Assembly (NCBI RefSeq): GCF_001682385.1
Contig: NZ_CP016210.1
Coordinates: 2,604,001 to 2,668,000 of the forward strand
Direction of reading: 5' to 3'
Source: Azoarcus olearius
Lineage (GTDB): Bacteria; Pseudomonadota; Gammaproteobacteria; Burkholderiales; Rhodocyclaceae
Length of the DNA stretch: 64,000 bases
Positions 38,674-47,003 of the stretch are shown piece after piece (positions within the stretch are counted from its first letter, which is position 1; each line of letters opens with the position of its first letter). Both the position numbers and the translations under genes were made by a program. The notes below the pieces were generated by a model, which was given only the letters and a program-made list of their open reading frames with translations, searched no databases and was not told the origin of the DNA.

Positions 38674-39252
38674 TCAGCGCACGGCGGCGAGCGACTGCAC
38701 CGCCGCCAGGGCCTGCTCCACATTGGTGGCGGGCGCGACGCCGCTGATGGTGGCGGCGATGCGGCCACTGCGGTCGATCACGAAGGTGGTGCGCTCGACC
38801 GCGTCGTGGCCGATCTCGACCCCGCGCACGTCCTTGCGCCCCGCCGCCACTTCGCGCACCTGCAGATCGTAGGCGCGCGCGATGCGGCCGTCGGCGTCGG
38901 ACGCCACCGCCACCTTGCCGGCACAGAACTCGGGATCGGCCGAAAACTCGGTCAGCCGGCGGATGTTGTCGAGCGACACGCCGATGACGGTGGCGCCCGC
39001 CGCGGCGAACTGGGTCTGCTTGTCGGCAAAGGTGCGCGCCTGCAGGTTGCAGCCGTTGGTGTAGGCCGCCGGGTAGAAATAGACCACCACCGGGCCGCGG
39101 GCGATCGCCTCCTTCAGCACGAAGGACTGGGCCTTGCCGGCGAGCGCGGCCTGGGCCTCGAACAGCGGCGCCTCGGCCCCGGCGGGCAGCGCGGCATAGG
39201 TCGCGGAAGAGGCGGCAAGCGCCAGCACGGTCGCCAGGGCGTGAGTCTTCAT
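38674..39252 (-). CDS. Periplasmic peroxiredoxin (AhpC/TSA family)
   Basis: A 192-residue thioredoxin-fold protein with a signal peptide (MKTHALATVLALAASSATYA). The active-site strand reads VVVYFYPAAYTNGCNLQARTFAD, with the peroxidatic cysteine in NGC, and a second cysteine occurs in PEFCAGK. This fits a BCP/AhpC-type peroxidase, here exported. I use the ATG at 39250-39252, with GAGGA nine bases upstream; another ATG lies five codons earlier. It probably protects the neighbouring haem proteins from peroxide or consumes peroxide made by their reactions. It starts 11 bases after the next cytochrome gene ends. Confidence 0.85.
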   Translation of the reverse strand: MKTHALATVLALAASSATYAALPAGAEAPLFEAQAALAGKAQSFVLKEAIARGPVVVYFYPAAYTNGCNLQARTFADKQTQFAAAGATVIGVSLDNIRRLTEFSADPEFCAGKVAVASDADGRIARAYDLQVREVAAGRKDVRGVEIGHDAVERTTFVIDRSGRIAATISGVAPATNVEQALAAVQSLAAVR

Positions 39253-39263
39253 CGCATGCATCC

Positions 39264-39644
39264 TCATGATTTCTTGTAGAAGTTGTGGCAGGTCTTGCAG
39301 GTCCGCGACAACTCGGACGACAGCGTGACGGCGTGGTCGAACTCGCTCGCCTGCACGGATTTCTGGATTTCCGCGGCCAGCGCGCGGCTCTTGCGCGACA
39401 GCTCCACCGCATCGGCGGCGTCGCCCTTGGCGACGTAATAGCCTTCGATCTCGGCGAACATCGCGTCGAGTTCGCGCACGTCGGTAAGGCTCGCCGGGGC
39501 GTTCTTCAGCAGCAGGTTAGACGACAGGCTCTTGTTGGTGTCCTCGACCGCCTGCATCAGGTCGGAATCGAGCTGGGCGACCGCCGCGAACACACCGCTG
39601 GCGAGCGCCATGAAAAGGGCAAAGACGAGACTGAACTTGCACAT
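39264..39644 (-). CDS. Small monohaem c-type cytochrome, c'-like
   Basis: A 126-residue secreted protein, with signal peptide to about residue 20 (ALASGVFA). The mature chain is mostly helical with a single C-terminal haem motif CKTCHNFYKKS, resembling a cytochrome c' in layout but shorter. The ATG at 39642-39644 follows GGAAG, making it a better start than a codon five triplets upstream. Partner and ligand are unknown. It lies between the DUF1501 gene (102-base gap) and the peroxiredoxin gene. Confidence 0.82.
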   Translation of the reverse strand: MCKFSLVFALFMALASGVFAAVAQLDSDLMQAVEDTNKSLSSNLLLKNAPASLTDVRELDAMFAEIEGYYVAKGDAADAVELSRKSRALAAEIQKSVQASEFDHAVTLSSELSRTCKTCHNFYKKS

Positions 39645-39746
39645 TGTCCGGACTTCCACCGGGCATCAAGGGCCCGGTCCGGCGACCCGCGGGGGCCGCC
39701 TTGCGATTGGGGAAATGGCCCCGCCCGCGGGCGGGGCCGGGTGCCA

Positions 39747-41204
39747 TCAGGCGATCAGTTCCTTCACCACCTTGCCGTACACCACGGTGGGGCGTTCGGC
39801 GCGGCCGGCGTTGAAGAAATTCACCTTCAGGTGGTCGAGGCCGAGCAGGTGCAGCACGGTGGCGTGGAGGTCGTAGGTATCGACCGCCTTCTCCTTGTCC
39901 GCCACCTGCAGGCCGATCGCGTCGGTTTCGCCGTAGGTGAAGCCGGCCTTGACTCCACCGCCCGCCACCCACTGCGTGTAGCCCCACGGGTTGTGGTCGC
40001 GGCCGTCGCCGGATTCGCCGAAAGAGGTGCGGCCGAACTCCGAGGTCCACACCACCAGCGTGCTCTCCAGCAGCCCGCGCGACTTCAGGTCGGCCAGCAG
40101 GCCGGCGATCGGCTTGTCCACCATGCGCGCCATCTTGCCGTGGTTGCCTTCGAGGTCGTTGTGCGCATCCCAGTTGCGGATTTCCTCATCGGCCGGGCCG
40201 GACACCACCTGGATGAAGCGCACGCCACGCTCCACCAGCCGGCGCGCGCGCAGCAGATTCACCGCGTAGTCGTTGGTGTCCTTCTCGCCCACGCCGTACA
40301 GCGCCTTGGTGGCGGCGGTCTCCTTGCTGATGTCCACCGCTTCCGGCGCGGTGCTCTGCATGCGGTGGGCGAGTTCGTAGGCCTCGATGCGCGCCTTCAG
40401 CTCGGTGTCGCCCTTGTGGCGGCTGGCGTGATACTCGTTGATGTGCTTGAGCAGGTCGAGATTGCTGCGCTGCGCGTTGGCCGCGACCAGTTCGGGGCGG
40501 GTGAGGTTGTGGATGGGCACGTCGCCCGGCAGGAAGGCGGTGCCCTGATACACCGCCGGCAGGAAGCCGGAACTCCAGTTCACCGAGCCGCCCGCCGGTT
40601 CGTTCTTGCCGTTGTAGAGCACCACATAGGCCGGCAGATCGCGGTTGGCTGAACCCAGCGCGTACTGCACCCAGGCGCCCAGCGACGGACGGCCCGGAAC
40701 GAGGTCGCCGGTGTTGAGCTTGAGGATGGAGATATTGTGGGTGGCGCCGACGGTGACGCTGGACTTGATGAAGGCGATGTCGTCCGCGCGCTGCGCCAGG
40801 TTGGGCAGCAGGTCCGAGAACCAGGCGCCGCTTTCGCCGTACTGCTTCCAGGTGCGCTTGGAGACGAACAGCTTGTTGGCGTCCAGCCCGCGGGTGGCGA
40901 TCTGGATGCCCTGGGTGAAGGAGTCCGGCGTCGGCGTGCCGGCGAGCTTGACCAGCTCCGGCTTGTAGTCGTACAGGTCGAGCGAGCTGGGCGCGCCGTC
41001 CATGTGCAGCCAGATCACCGACTTGGCCTTGGCGGCGAAGTGGGTGGGCTTGGGTGCGAGCGGGTCCTCGATGCCGGCGGCCACCGCGAGGTCGGCTGCG
41101 TTGGCCCACGACACCAGTCCACCGCCCTGCCCCAGCACGCTCGACAGCGAGAGTGCGCCCAGGCCGTAGCCCGCTTTCTGCAGGAATTCACGACGAGATT
41201 TCAT
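39747..41204 (-). CDS. DUF1501 protein, Tat-exported, alkaline phosphatase/sulfatase-like fold
   Basis: A 485-residue protein. Its N-terminus MKSRREFLQKAGYGLGALSL is a clear Tat signal (SRREFLQK). DUF1501 features follow: SVIWLHMDGAPSSLDLYDYKP near residue 60, the FIQVVSGPADEEIRNWDAHND segment, and VVWTSEFGRTSFGESGDGRDHNPWG near 380. This family belongs to the alkaline phosphatase/sulfatase superfamily, where the D and H residues in the last motif would bind metals. It is nearly always paired with a DUF1549/DUF1553 gene, as here (26 bases upstream). This pair is abundant in Planctomycetes and less usual in Proteobacteria. The substrate is unknown. Confidence 0.85.
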   Translation of the reverse strand: MKSRREFLQKAGYGLGALSLSSVLGQGGGLVSWANAADLAVAAGIEDPLAPKPTHFAAKAKSVIWLHMDGAPSSLDLYDYKPELVKLAGTPTPDSFTQGIQIATRGLDANKLFVSKRTWKQYGESGAWFSDLLPNLAQRADDIAFIKSSVTVGATHNISILKLNTGDLVPGRPSLGAWVQYALGSANRDLPAYVVLYNGKNEPAGGSVNWSSGFLPAVYQGTAFLPGDVPIHNLTRPELVAANAQRSNLDLLKHINEYHASRHKGDTELKARIEAYELAHRMQSTAPEAVDISKETAATKALYGVGEKDTNDYAVNLLRARRLVERGVRFIQVVSGPADEEIRNWDAHNDLEGNHGKMARMVDKPIAGLLADLKSRGLLESTLVVWTSEFGRTSFGESGDGRDHNPWGYTQWVAGGGVKAGFTYGETDAIGLQVADKEKAVDTYDLHATVLHLLGLDHLKVNFFNAGRAERPTVVYGKVVKELIA

Positions 41205-41230
41205 GATGCTTTTGTCCTTGTCCGATGGGG

Positions 41231-43543
41231 TTAGTAGCGGTATGCGAACTCGTTGGAATTGACCAGCGTGTGGGTCAGATCGACGAAGGCTGCCAGGCGC
41301 AGCGGTTCGGCCGACTGGGCCTGCGTGGTCTTCAGGCCGACCGGCACCGCGACCGCGAACTTGCCGTTGTTGGCGCTGGCGAGTTGCTCGCGCAGCACCG
41401 CTTCCTGGCGGTCGAGGAAGGCCAGCAGCGTGTTCTTCTCGAACTTGTCCGGGCTGCGCGAATAGACGATCTGGTACAGGCGGTCGAGCTGCTTGGCCGG
41501 ATCGGTGCCCGCTTCCTGGATCACCCGGCCGGCGAGGTTCTGCGACCACTTGAACACGAGGTCGTTGTTGAACAGCGTCAGCGCCTGCAGCGGCGAGGTC
41601 GTCACCGCGCGCTTGCTGTGCACCTTCTGCGACGAGGCCATGTCGAAGGTCTCCAGCATCGGGTACGGCACGCTGCGGCGGGTGAAGATGTAGATGCTGC
41701 GGCGGTTGTGCTCGCGGGTGTCCTTATCCACGCTCCAGAAGCGGCCCGGCGCCTTCAGCGTGGAGGGCACCGGCGGGAACACCGCGGGGCCGCCCACCGT
41801 GTCGTCGAGCTGGCCGGAAGCGGCAAGCAGCGAGTCGCGGATCTGCTCGGCATCCAGGCGCTGGCGCGGGAACACCGCCAGCAGCTTGTTCTCGGGATCG
41901 ACCTTCTCCGCATCCTCACGCGGTGCCGAGTTCTGCCGATAGACGCTGGACAGCAGGATTTCGCGGTGGAGCTTCTTCGGGCTCCAGCCGTTACGCACGA
42001 AGTTGTCGGCGAGGTAGTCCAGCAGCTCCGGGTGGGTGGGCTTGGCGCCGGCGCGACCGAAGTCGCTGACGGTTTCGACGATGCCCTTGCCGAAGTATTG
42101 CGCCCACACCCGGTTGGCGAACACGCGCGCGGTCAGCGGGTTGCGTTCGCTCGCCAGCCAGTTGGCCAGCGCCGAGCGGCGGCCGGTGGAATTCGGCAGC
42201 GCGGCGATGTCGAGCTTTTCGCCGGTGGCGTTGAACAGCGCGGGAATGCCCGGCTGCACCTCTTCCAGCGGACGGTCATCGATGCCGGAGAACAGCAGGT
42301 GCGTGGGCGCGGGATCGGCGCCGAGGTCGGTGATGCCGGAAATCTTGTCCGAGCCCTTCACCGGCTTGATGTTGTCCCACTTCTTCAGTTCTTCGTTCAG
42401 CGCCTGCAGCTTTTCGCGGGTTTCCTTCAGCGAGGTCTCGTCGCGCAGATAGGACGCCGTGACGGCGACATCGGTGTAGTTGGTGGTGAGGTAGCGGTTG
42501 ATCACCCAGCGCTCGGCCGGGGTGGCCTGCTCCGGGTTGTCGCGCTTGGCGAGTGCTTCGCGGGTGGCCGGAGTGAAGCGGCCGAGGTGGTATTCCTCGC
42601 CCACCTTCCGGATCGGCGCCAGCAGCGCGGCGATCTTGTCGCGCGTCTCCTTGGTGGCCTCTTCCCACTTCGCGTAGGCCTTCTCGTAGGCGATGTCGCG
42701 TTCCGACTTCTCCTTCAGCGCAATCGTGTCGCTGGCTGCGGCGTTGGAGAAGAATGCCTGCAGCTGGAAGTATTCCTTCTGCGAGATCTTGTCGATCTTG
42801 TGGTTGTGGCAGCGCGCGCACTCGACCGAAGAGGCGAGGAACACCGTGCCCACGGTATCGACCATGTCGGTGGTGTTCTGGTACTTCTTCTGCACCAGGT
42901 TGCGCGAGTTGCTGTCGTCGGCGTAGCTGCGCAGGAAGCCGGTGGCGATCAGCGCGTCCTGGCGCTCGGGCCACAGCTCGTCGCCGGCGATCTGCTCGCG
43001 GATGAAGGTGTTGTAGGGCTTGTCCTCGTTGAAGGCCTTGATCACGTAGTCGCGGTAGCGCCACATGTTGGCGCGCGTCTCGTCGTTGGTGAAACCGGCG
43101 CTGTCGGCGTAGCGGGCGAGGTCCAGCCAGCGGCGCGCCTGGCGCTCGCCGTAGCGCGGCGACGCGAGCAGGCGGTCGACCAGCTTCTCGTAGGCATCGG
43201 GCGACTTGTCATTCACGAAGGCCGCCACCTCTTCCGGCGTCGGGATGACGCCCCACACGTCCAGCGTCGCGCGGCGGATGAAGGTCGCGCGGTCGGTTTC
43301 ACCGGAGGGCTTGATGCCGGCCGCTTCCAGCTTGGCGAGCACGAAGCGGTCGACCGGGGTACGTGCCCAGCGCGCCTCCTTGACGCCGGGCACCGCCGGC
43401 TGCTCCACCTGCTTGTAGGGCGACCACTGCTGCGCCCGCTGGGCACGCGCGCTGGGGGCCGGCGCATCCGGCTTGTCTTCCGCCCCGGCGGGCAGCGTGA
43501 CCGCGAAGCAAGACAGCACCGCGACATAAAGGATTTTTCTCAT
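41231..43543 (-). CDS. DUF1549/DUF1553 (planctomycete PSD1-type) haem-motif protein
   Basis: A 770-residue secreted protein (signal peptide to about residue 22, PAGAED). The DUF1549 half contains FVLAKLEAAGIKPSGETDRA, RRWLDLARYADSAGF and the single haem-type motif CARCHNHKIDKI at about residues 233-244. The DUF1553 half contains ARVFANRVWAQYFGKGIVET, PTHPELLDYLADNFV, RLDAEQIRDSLLAASGQL, and a C-terminal HTLVNSNEFAYRY. No separate N-terminal PSCyt1 cytochrome domain is present. It is the first gene of the minus-strand series, with a sigma-54 promoter 150 bases upstream, and is partnered with the DUF1501 gene. Function is unknown; a periplasmic redox enzyme complex is plausible. Confidence 0.86.
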   Translation of the reverse strand: MRKILYVAVLSCFAVTLPAGAEDKPDAPAPSARAQRAQQWSPYKQVEQPAVPGVKEARWARTPVDRFVLAKLEAAGIKPSGETDRATFIRRATLDVWGVIPTPEEVAAFVNDKSPDAYEKLVDRLLASPRYGERQARRWLDLARYADSAGFTNDETRANMWRYRDYVIKAFNEDKPYNTFIREQIAGDELWPERQDALIATGFLRSYADDSNSRNLVQKKYQNTTDMVDTVGTVFLASSVECARCHNHKIDKISQKEYFQLQAFFSNAAASDTIALKEKSERDIAYEKAYAKWEEATKETRDKIAALLAPIRKVGEEYHLGRFTPATREALAKRDNPEQATPAERWVINRYLTTNYTDVAVTASYLRDETSLKETREKLQALNEELKKWDNIKPVKGSDKISGITDLGADPAPTHLLFSGIDDRPLEEVQPGIPALFNATGEKLDIAALPNSTGRRSALANWLASERNPLTARVFANRVWAQYFGKGIVETVSDFGRAGAKPTHPELLDYLADNFVRNGWSPKKLHREILLSSVYRQNSAPREDAEKVDPENKLLAVFPRQRLDAEQIRDSLLAASGQLDDTVGGPAVFPPVPSTLKAPGRFWSVDKDTREHNRRSIYIFTRRSVPYPMLETFDMASSQKVHSKRAVTTSPLQALTLFNNDLVFKWSQNLAGRVIQEAGTDPAKQLDRLYQIVYSRSPDKFEKNTLLAFLDRQEAVLREQLASANNGKFAVAVPVGLKTTQAQSAEPLRLAAFVDLTHTLVNSNEFAYRY

Positions 43544-43696
43544 CGTTTTTCCCAAGACACCGATTCACAGGAATGGCCCGATGCGACTGCACACCGGTGC
43601 AGACCGCTCGCGGCCGACCATCCACCCAATACCGGAAAACACCGCGGTAATCGGCTGCCGCCCTCCGGCACACCGGCGCGGCATCGGCAGTGCTTG

Positions 43697-43712
43697 AGCA
43701 GCAAGCGTGCCA
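43697..43712 (-). promoter_or_regulatory. Sigma-54 (-24/-12) promoter for DUF1553-DUF1501 operon
   Basis: Read on the minus strand, the sequence is TGGCACGCTTGCTGCT. TGGCACG is a perfect -24 box, CTGCT differs from TTGCW by one base, and GG-N10-GC spacing is exact. A start near 43686 gives a 140-base leader before the ATG at 43543. Confidence 0.72.
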
Positions 43713-43877
43713 AATGCATCGGATCGGCAATTCCCGCGCTTCATCGCGCAGGTCAATGTCGGCAAATCGCTGATCGGGTTTCTTATTTTTTTCCACACCT
43801 CGCTTATTACCCGGAGATTGCGGAGCAATTGCGTTCCGCCACGGGTTCAGCGCTGCTTGATTTTCACCATCATCCGC

Positions 43878-43899
43878 TCGCAAGTGCTTGTTTCTCAGC
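43878..43899. promoter_or_regulatory. Candidate upstream activator site, copy B
   Basis: TCGCAAG + TGCTTGTTT + C + TCAGC repeats the element at 37786-37809, with one substitution and a two-base gap. It lies about 170 bases upstream of the minus-strand promoter and 220 bases upstream of the plus-strand one, so a single site could serve both. Confidence 0.5.
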
Positions 43900-44120
43900 A
43901 GGCTTGTGTTCAACAACACGCACAAATCCGGCTGCTGTGCAGGCAACAGGGCTGGCCGCCGTTTGCTGCGTGCGCCGCAGCAGCGCGGCCCTGGCGTTTT
44001 TCCGCGACGACACCGCTCACGCGATCCGCATTTCAGCCCGGACACATAAACGTTTGAACCGAATACCAATCCGCTCATTTCTCGAATACGGAATTGCAAC
44101 GCGCAAATCCCTATAACCAG

Positions 44121-44136
44121 TGGCATAGCGATTGCT
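44121..44136 (+). promoter_or_regulatory. Sigma-54 (-24/-12) promoter for the TonB-dependent receptor
   Basis: The sequence is TGGCATAGCGATTGCT. It matches TGGCAYR-N4-TTGCW with GG and GC ten bases apart and a perfect TTGCT -12 box. Transcription would start near 44147, leaving about 38 bases before the ATG at 44185. Confidence 0.78.
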
Positions 44137-44184
44137 GAATTGGCGCCCTGTGTTTTCGGTTTTCAACCAGGGAGAAAAAACGTC

Positions 44185-46962
44185 ATGACAACCCGCGTGC
44201 GCAAACACCCTCCGGCGCCACGACCTTCCAACCCCACGCCATTCCGCCTTTCGCCGCTTGCCGCGCTGATCGCCGGCATGGCCATCGCGGGCAGCGCACC
44301 GCTCCATGCGGCGGAATCCCGCTCGGTCGCCGAACTGCAGGCCGAAATCGCGCGCCTGCAACAGGAACTTGCAGCAAAGACCGCTGCGGAAGGCGGCACT
44401 GCCGCCGCACCCGCCGCTGCGCCCGCTGCAAGCAGCCCCGCGGCGGACGGCTCGCCCCAGGCGCTGGACACCGTGGTGGTCCGCAGCCGCCACCGGCTGG
44501 AACGCCTGCAGGACGTGCCGGTCTCGGTGGCGGTGGTCACCGGTGCGGAACTCGAGCGTGAAGGCGCATCCGATCTGGACGCCATCGCGAAACGTGTCGG
44601 CAACTTCTCGTGGAACCCCGGCAACGCGCGCACCAGCAGCCTGTCGATCCGCGGCCTGGGCAAGCAGTCGCAAACGGACGCGATGGACCCGAGCGTGGGC
44701 ATCAACGTCGACAACGTCGCCTACTCCTACAACCCGCTGTCCAGCTTCGACCTGTTCGACGTCGACTCGGTGGAGGTGCTGCGCGGCCCGCAGGGCACGC
44801 TGTTCGGCAAGAACGCCAACCTCGGCGTGCTCAAGATCACCAACAAGCGGCCGAGCTTCAACCCCGAGGCGGATTACTCGCTGACCTTCGGTGAAGAACA
44901 GCGCTTCATCGCCCGCGGCGCGGTGGGCGGCGGCGTGGTGGATGGCCTGCTCGCATGGCGCGGCGCCTTCCAGTTCGACCGCGGCCAGGGCTATGTGAAA
45001 AACGTGGAGAAGGGCTATCTCGAAAGCACCTTCGGCAACCACGACCGCGCCGCCGGACGGGTGCAGTTCCTGCTGACGCCGGACCCGGACTTCGATGCCC
45101 GCCTCAGCATCGAAATGGCGCCCACCACCGGCGAGGCCTTCAACGGCAAGACGGTCTACACGCCGACGCCCACGCGTTACGCCGACGGCAGCGTCAACAC
45201 GCTCAGTTCCGACGCCTCCACCCGGTTGGCGCGGCGCTGGTTCCGTCAGCTCTCCAGCTACGACTACCAGCGCGACTACCTGTACGGCGGCAACACGGTG
45301 AACCTGGATCACCAGACGCCCACCTACACCGACACCAAGGGCATCTCCGCCGAGCTGAACTGGCGCGTCGCCGGCCACACCCTGACCTCGATCACCGCCT
45401 ACAAGGACTTCCGCTTCCAGGTGCGCAACGACGAGGGCACGCCCTTCGACATCACCAAGCGCGGTGGCGGCCACGTGGACAAGTTCGAGCAGATCAGCCA
45501 GGAATTCCGCCTGACCTCCGAACTGGGCGGCTTCGTCGATTACCAGACCGGCGTGCTGCTGCTGAAGTCGAGCAACCGCTACGATTCCAACGCCGGCTTC
45601 GGCAGCGACGCCGGCGCATGGTTTGCCAGCAACTCGCAATACAACACGCTCGACGCCAACAGCAACGGCCGTTACCTGCTGGAGAACTCGCTGAACGAAC
45701 TGCAGGTGTCGCCGCTGCAGAAGATCGAGACCCAGAGCGCAGCGATCTTCGGCCAGGCCAACTGGCACCTGACCGAACCGCTGACGCTCACCACCGGCCT
45801 GCGCTTCACCCACGAGGACCGCGACAACCGCACCAGCCGCCTGATCATCAATAACGGCTACGGTGCGGAGCTGAACCCGGTGGCGGTCAATGGCGTGCAG
45901 CTGGGCGGCTTCTCGTCCAACAACACCACGGGCGAACTGTCCGGCACCAACTCCACGGCGCAGCTCAACGTGGCCGACTTTGTCGCCAACAAGTACTTCG
46001 GCACCGCGATCACGGCTACGCCGGGCCAGGCGTACGCCAGCCTGACCGCCGCGCAGAAGCGCCAGGTGGCCGCGGCCAAGGCGGTCCGCCGCACCAACAT
46101 CGGCGTGCTGTGGGCCGAGACCAAGGCCAAGGGCTTCCGTGAGACGCAACCGACGCTGCTGCTGTCGCCGAGCTACAAGGTGAATGAGAACCTCACCACC
46201 TATTTCTCGGCCCAGTACGGCGAAAAGGCCGGCATCGCGCAGATCACCAACGGCTATTCCAACCCGGTCAAGCCCGAAAAGACGACCTCGTTCGAACTCG
46301 GCTTCAAGTCGACGCTGCTGGATCGCACACTGGTGCTGAACGCCAACATCTTCCGCACCAACATCCGCGACTACCAGCAGGCCGTGCAGGTGTATGACGA
46401 ATACACCACCAACCTGAACAACGACGGCACCACCTACTACACCAGCGCCACCGGCAACGTGCCCAAGGTGCGGGTGAACGGGGTGGAGATCGACGCGACC
46501 TACTCCGGCATCCGCTACACCACGCTGCGCTTCTCGGGCGCCTACAACGACGCGGTGTACAAGTCCTTCCCGAATGCGGGCAAGGCGGCGGAGGTCAACA
46601 ACATCGCGGCGCCGTACGTGGATCTGAGCGGCAAGAACCTGCCGGGCGCGGCCAAGTACACCTTCAGCGTCGGCGCGGAATACCGCCGCCCGGTGCTGGG
46701 CGACAAGGAGTTCCACACCAGCTTCAACACCTACTACACCAGCAAGTTCAACTCCGACAACACGCTGTCGAGCTACGGCTGGATCGACGCCCACAGCACC
46801 ACCGACTTCTCGATCGGCCTCGGCCGGCGCGACAAGAGCTACGACGTGACGCTGCTGGTGAAGAACCTGTTCGACGACGACACCCCCCTGGCGAAGACCT
46901 GGAACACCTACGTTCCGGCGCCACCGCGCTGGGTCGGCATCGTCTTCAGCGGCAAGCTGTAA
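44185..46962 (+). CDS. TonB-dependent outer-membrane receptor
   Basis: A 925-residue outer-membrane protein. The signal sequence ends around PLHAAES (residue 35). A short coiled-coil (AELQAEIARLQQELAAKTA) and a low-complexity linker come next. A TonB-box-like ALDTVVVRS, the plug domain (VPVSVAVVTGAELE, SLSIRGLG, VDSVEVLRGPQGTLFGKNA) and a large beta-barrel ending WVGIVFSGKL follow. I start at 44185, behind GGGAG at 44170-44174. It imports a scarce substrate across the outer membrane with energy from TonB-ExbBD. The sigma-54 promoter in front, shared with the tonB operon and the periplasmic gene set, links it to them. The substrate is unknown; a siderophore is not specifically indicated. Confidence 0.9.
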   Translation: MTTRVRKHPPAPRPSNPTPFRLSPLAALIAGMAIAGSAPLHAAESRSVAELQAEIARLQQELAAKTAAEGGTAAAPAAAPAASSPAADGSPQALDTVVVRSRHRLERLQDVPVSVAVVTGAELEREGASDLDAIAKRVGNFSWNPGNARTSSLSIRGLGKQSQTDAMDPSVGINVDNVAYSYNPLSSFDLFDVDSVEVLRGPQGTLFGKNANLGVLKITNKRPSFNPEADYSLTFGEEQRFIARGAVGGGVVDGLLAWRGAFQFDRGQGYVKNVEKGYLESTFGNHDRAAGRVQFLLTPDPDFDARLSIEMAPTTGEAFNGKTVYTPTPTRYADGSVNTLSSDASTRLARRWFRQLSSYDYQRDYLYGGNTVNLDHQTPTYTDTKGISAELNWRVAGHTLTSITAYKDFRFQVRNDEGTPFDITKRGGGHVDKFEQISQEFRLTSELGGFVDYQTGVLLLKSSNRYDSNAGFGSDAGAWFASNSQYNTLDANSNGRYLLENSLNELQVSPLQKIETQSAAIFGQANWHLTEPLTLTTGLRFTHEDRDNRTSRLIINNGYGAELNPVAVNGVQLGGFSSNNTTGELSGTNSTAQLNVADFVANKYFGTAITATPGQAYASLTAAQKRQVAAAKAVRRTNIGVLWAETKAKGFRETQPTLLLSPSYKVNENLTTYFSAQYGEKAGIAQITNGYSNPVKPEKTTSFELGFKSTLLDRTLVLNANIFRTNIRDYQQAVQVYDEYTTNLNNDGTTYYTSATGNVPKVRVNGVEIDATYSGIRYTTLRFSGAYNDAVYKSFPNAGKAAEVNNIAAPYVDLSGKNLPGAAKYTFSVGAEYRRPVLGDKEFHTSFNTYYTSKFNSDNTLSSYGWIDAHSTTDFSIGLGRRDKSYDVTLLVKNLFDDDTPLAKTWNTYVPAPPRWVGIVFSGKL

Positions 46963-46971
46963 GCGCCCCGT

Positions 46972-46993
46972 GCAGCCCGCCTCGGCGGGCTGC
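46972..46993. terminator. Hairpin between convergent receptor and rhodanese genes
   Basis: GCAGCCCGCC at 46972-46981 pairs with GGCGGGCTGC at 46984-46993, giving at least nine base pairs. No long T-run follows. It lies between two gene ends facing each other and could stop both. Confidence 0.5.
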
Positions 46994-47003
46994 GCTTCCC
47001 CCC

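Larger units (their letters stand above)
43544..44184. promoter_or_regulatory. Divergent sigma-54 control region between DUF1553 and TonB-receptor genes
   Basis: This 641-base region has no convincing gene and is AT-richer than its flanks. It contains outward-facing sigma-54 promoters at 43697-43712 (minus) and 44121-44136 (plus), a possible activator site at 43878-43899, and a T-rich patch (43782-43797) that could be bent by IHF. The remaining sequence shows several short dyads that I cannot assign. Confidence 0.6.

Noticed and set aside
43565..44184. Small open frames in the DUF1553/receptor gap
   Set aside because: None has a ribosome site or protein-like composition. The region instead holds two promoters and a candidate activator site.
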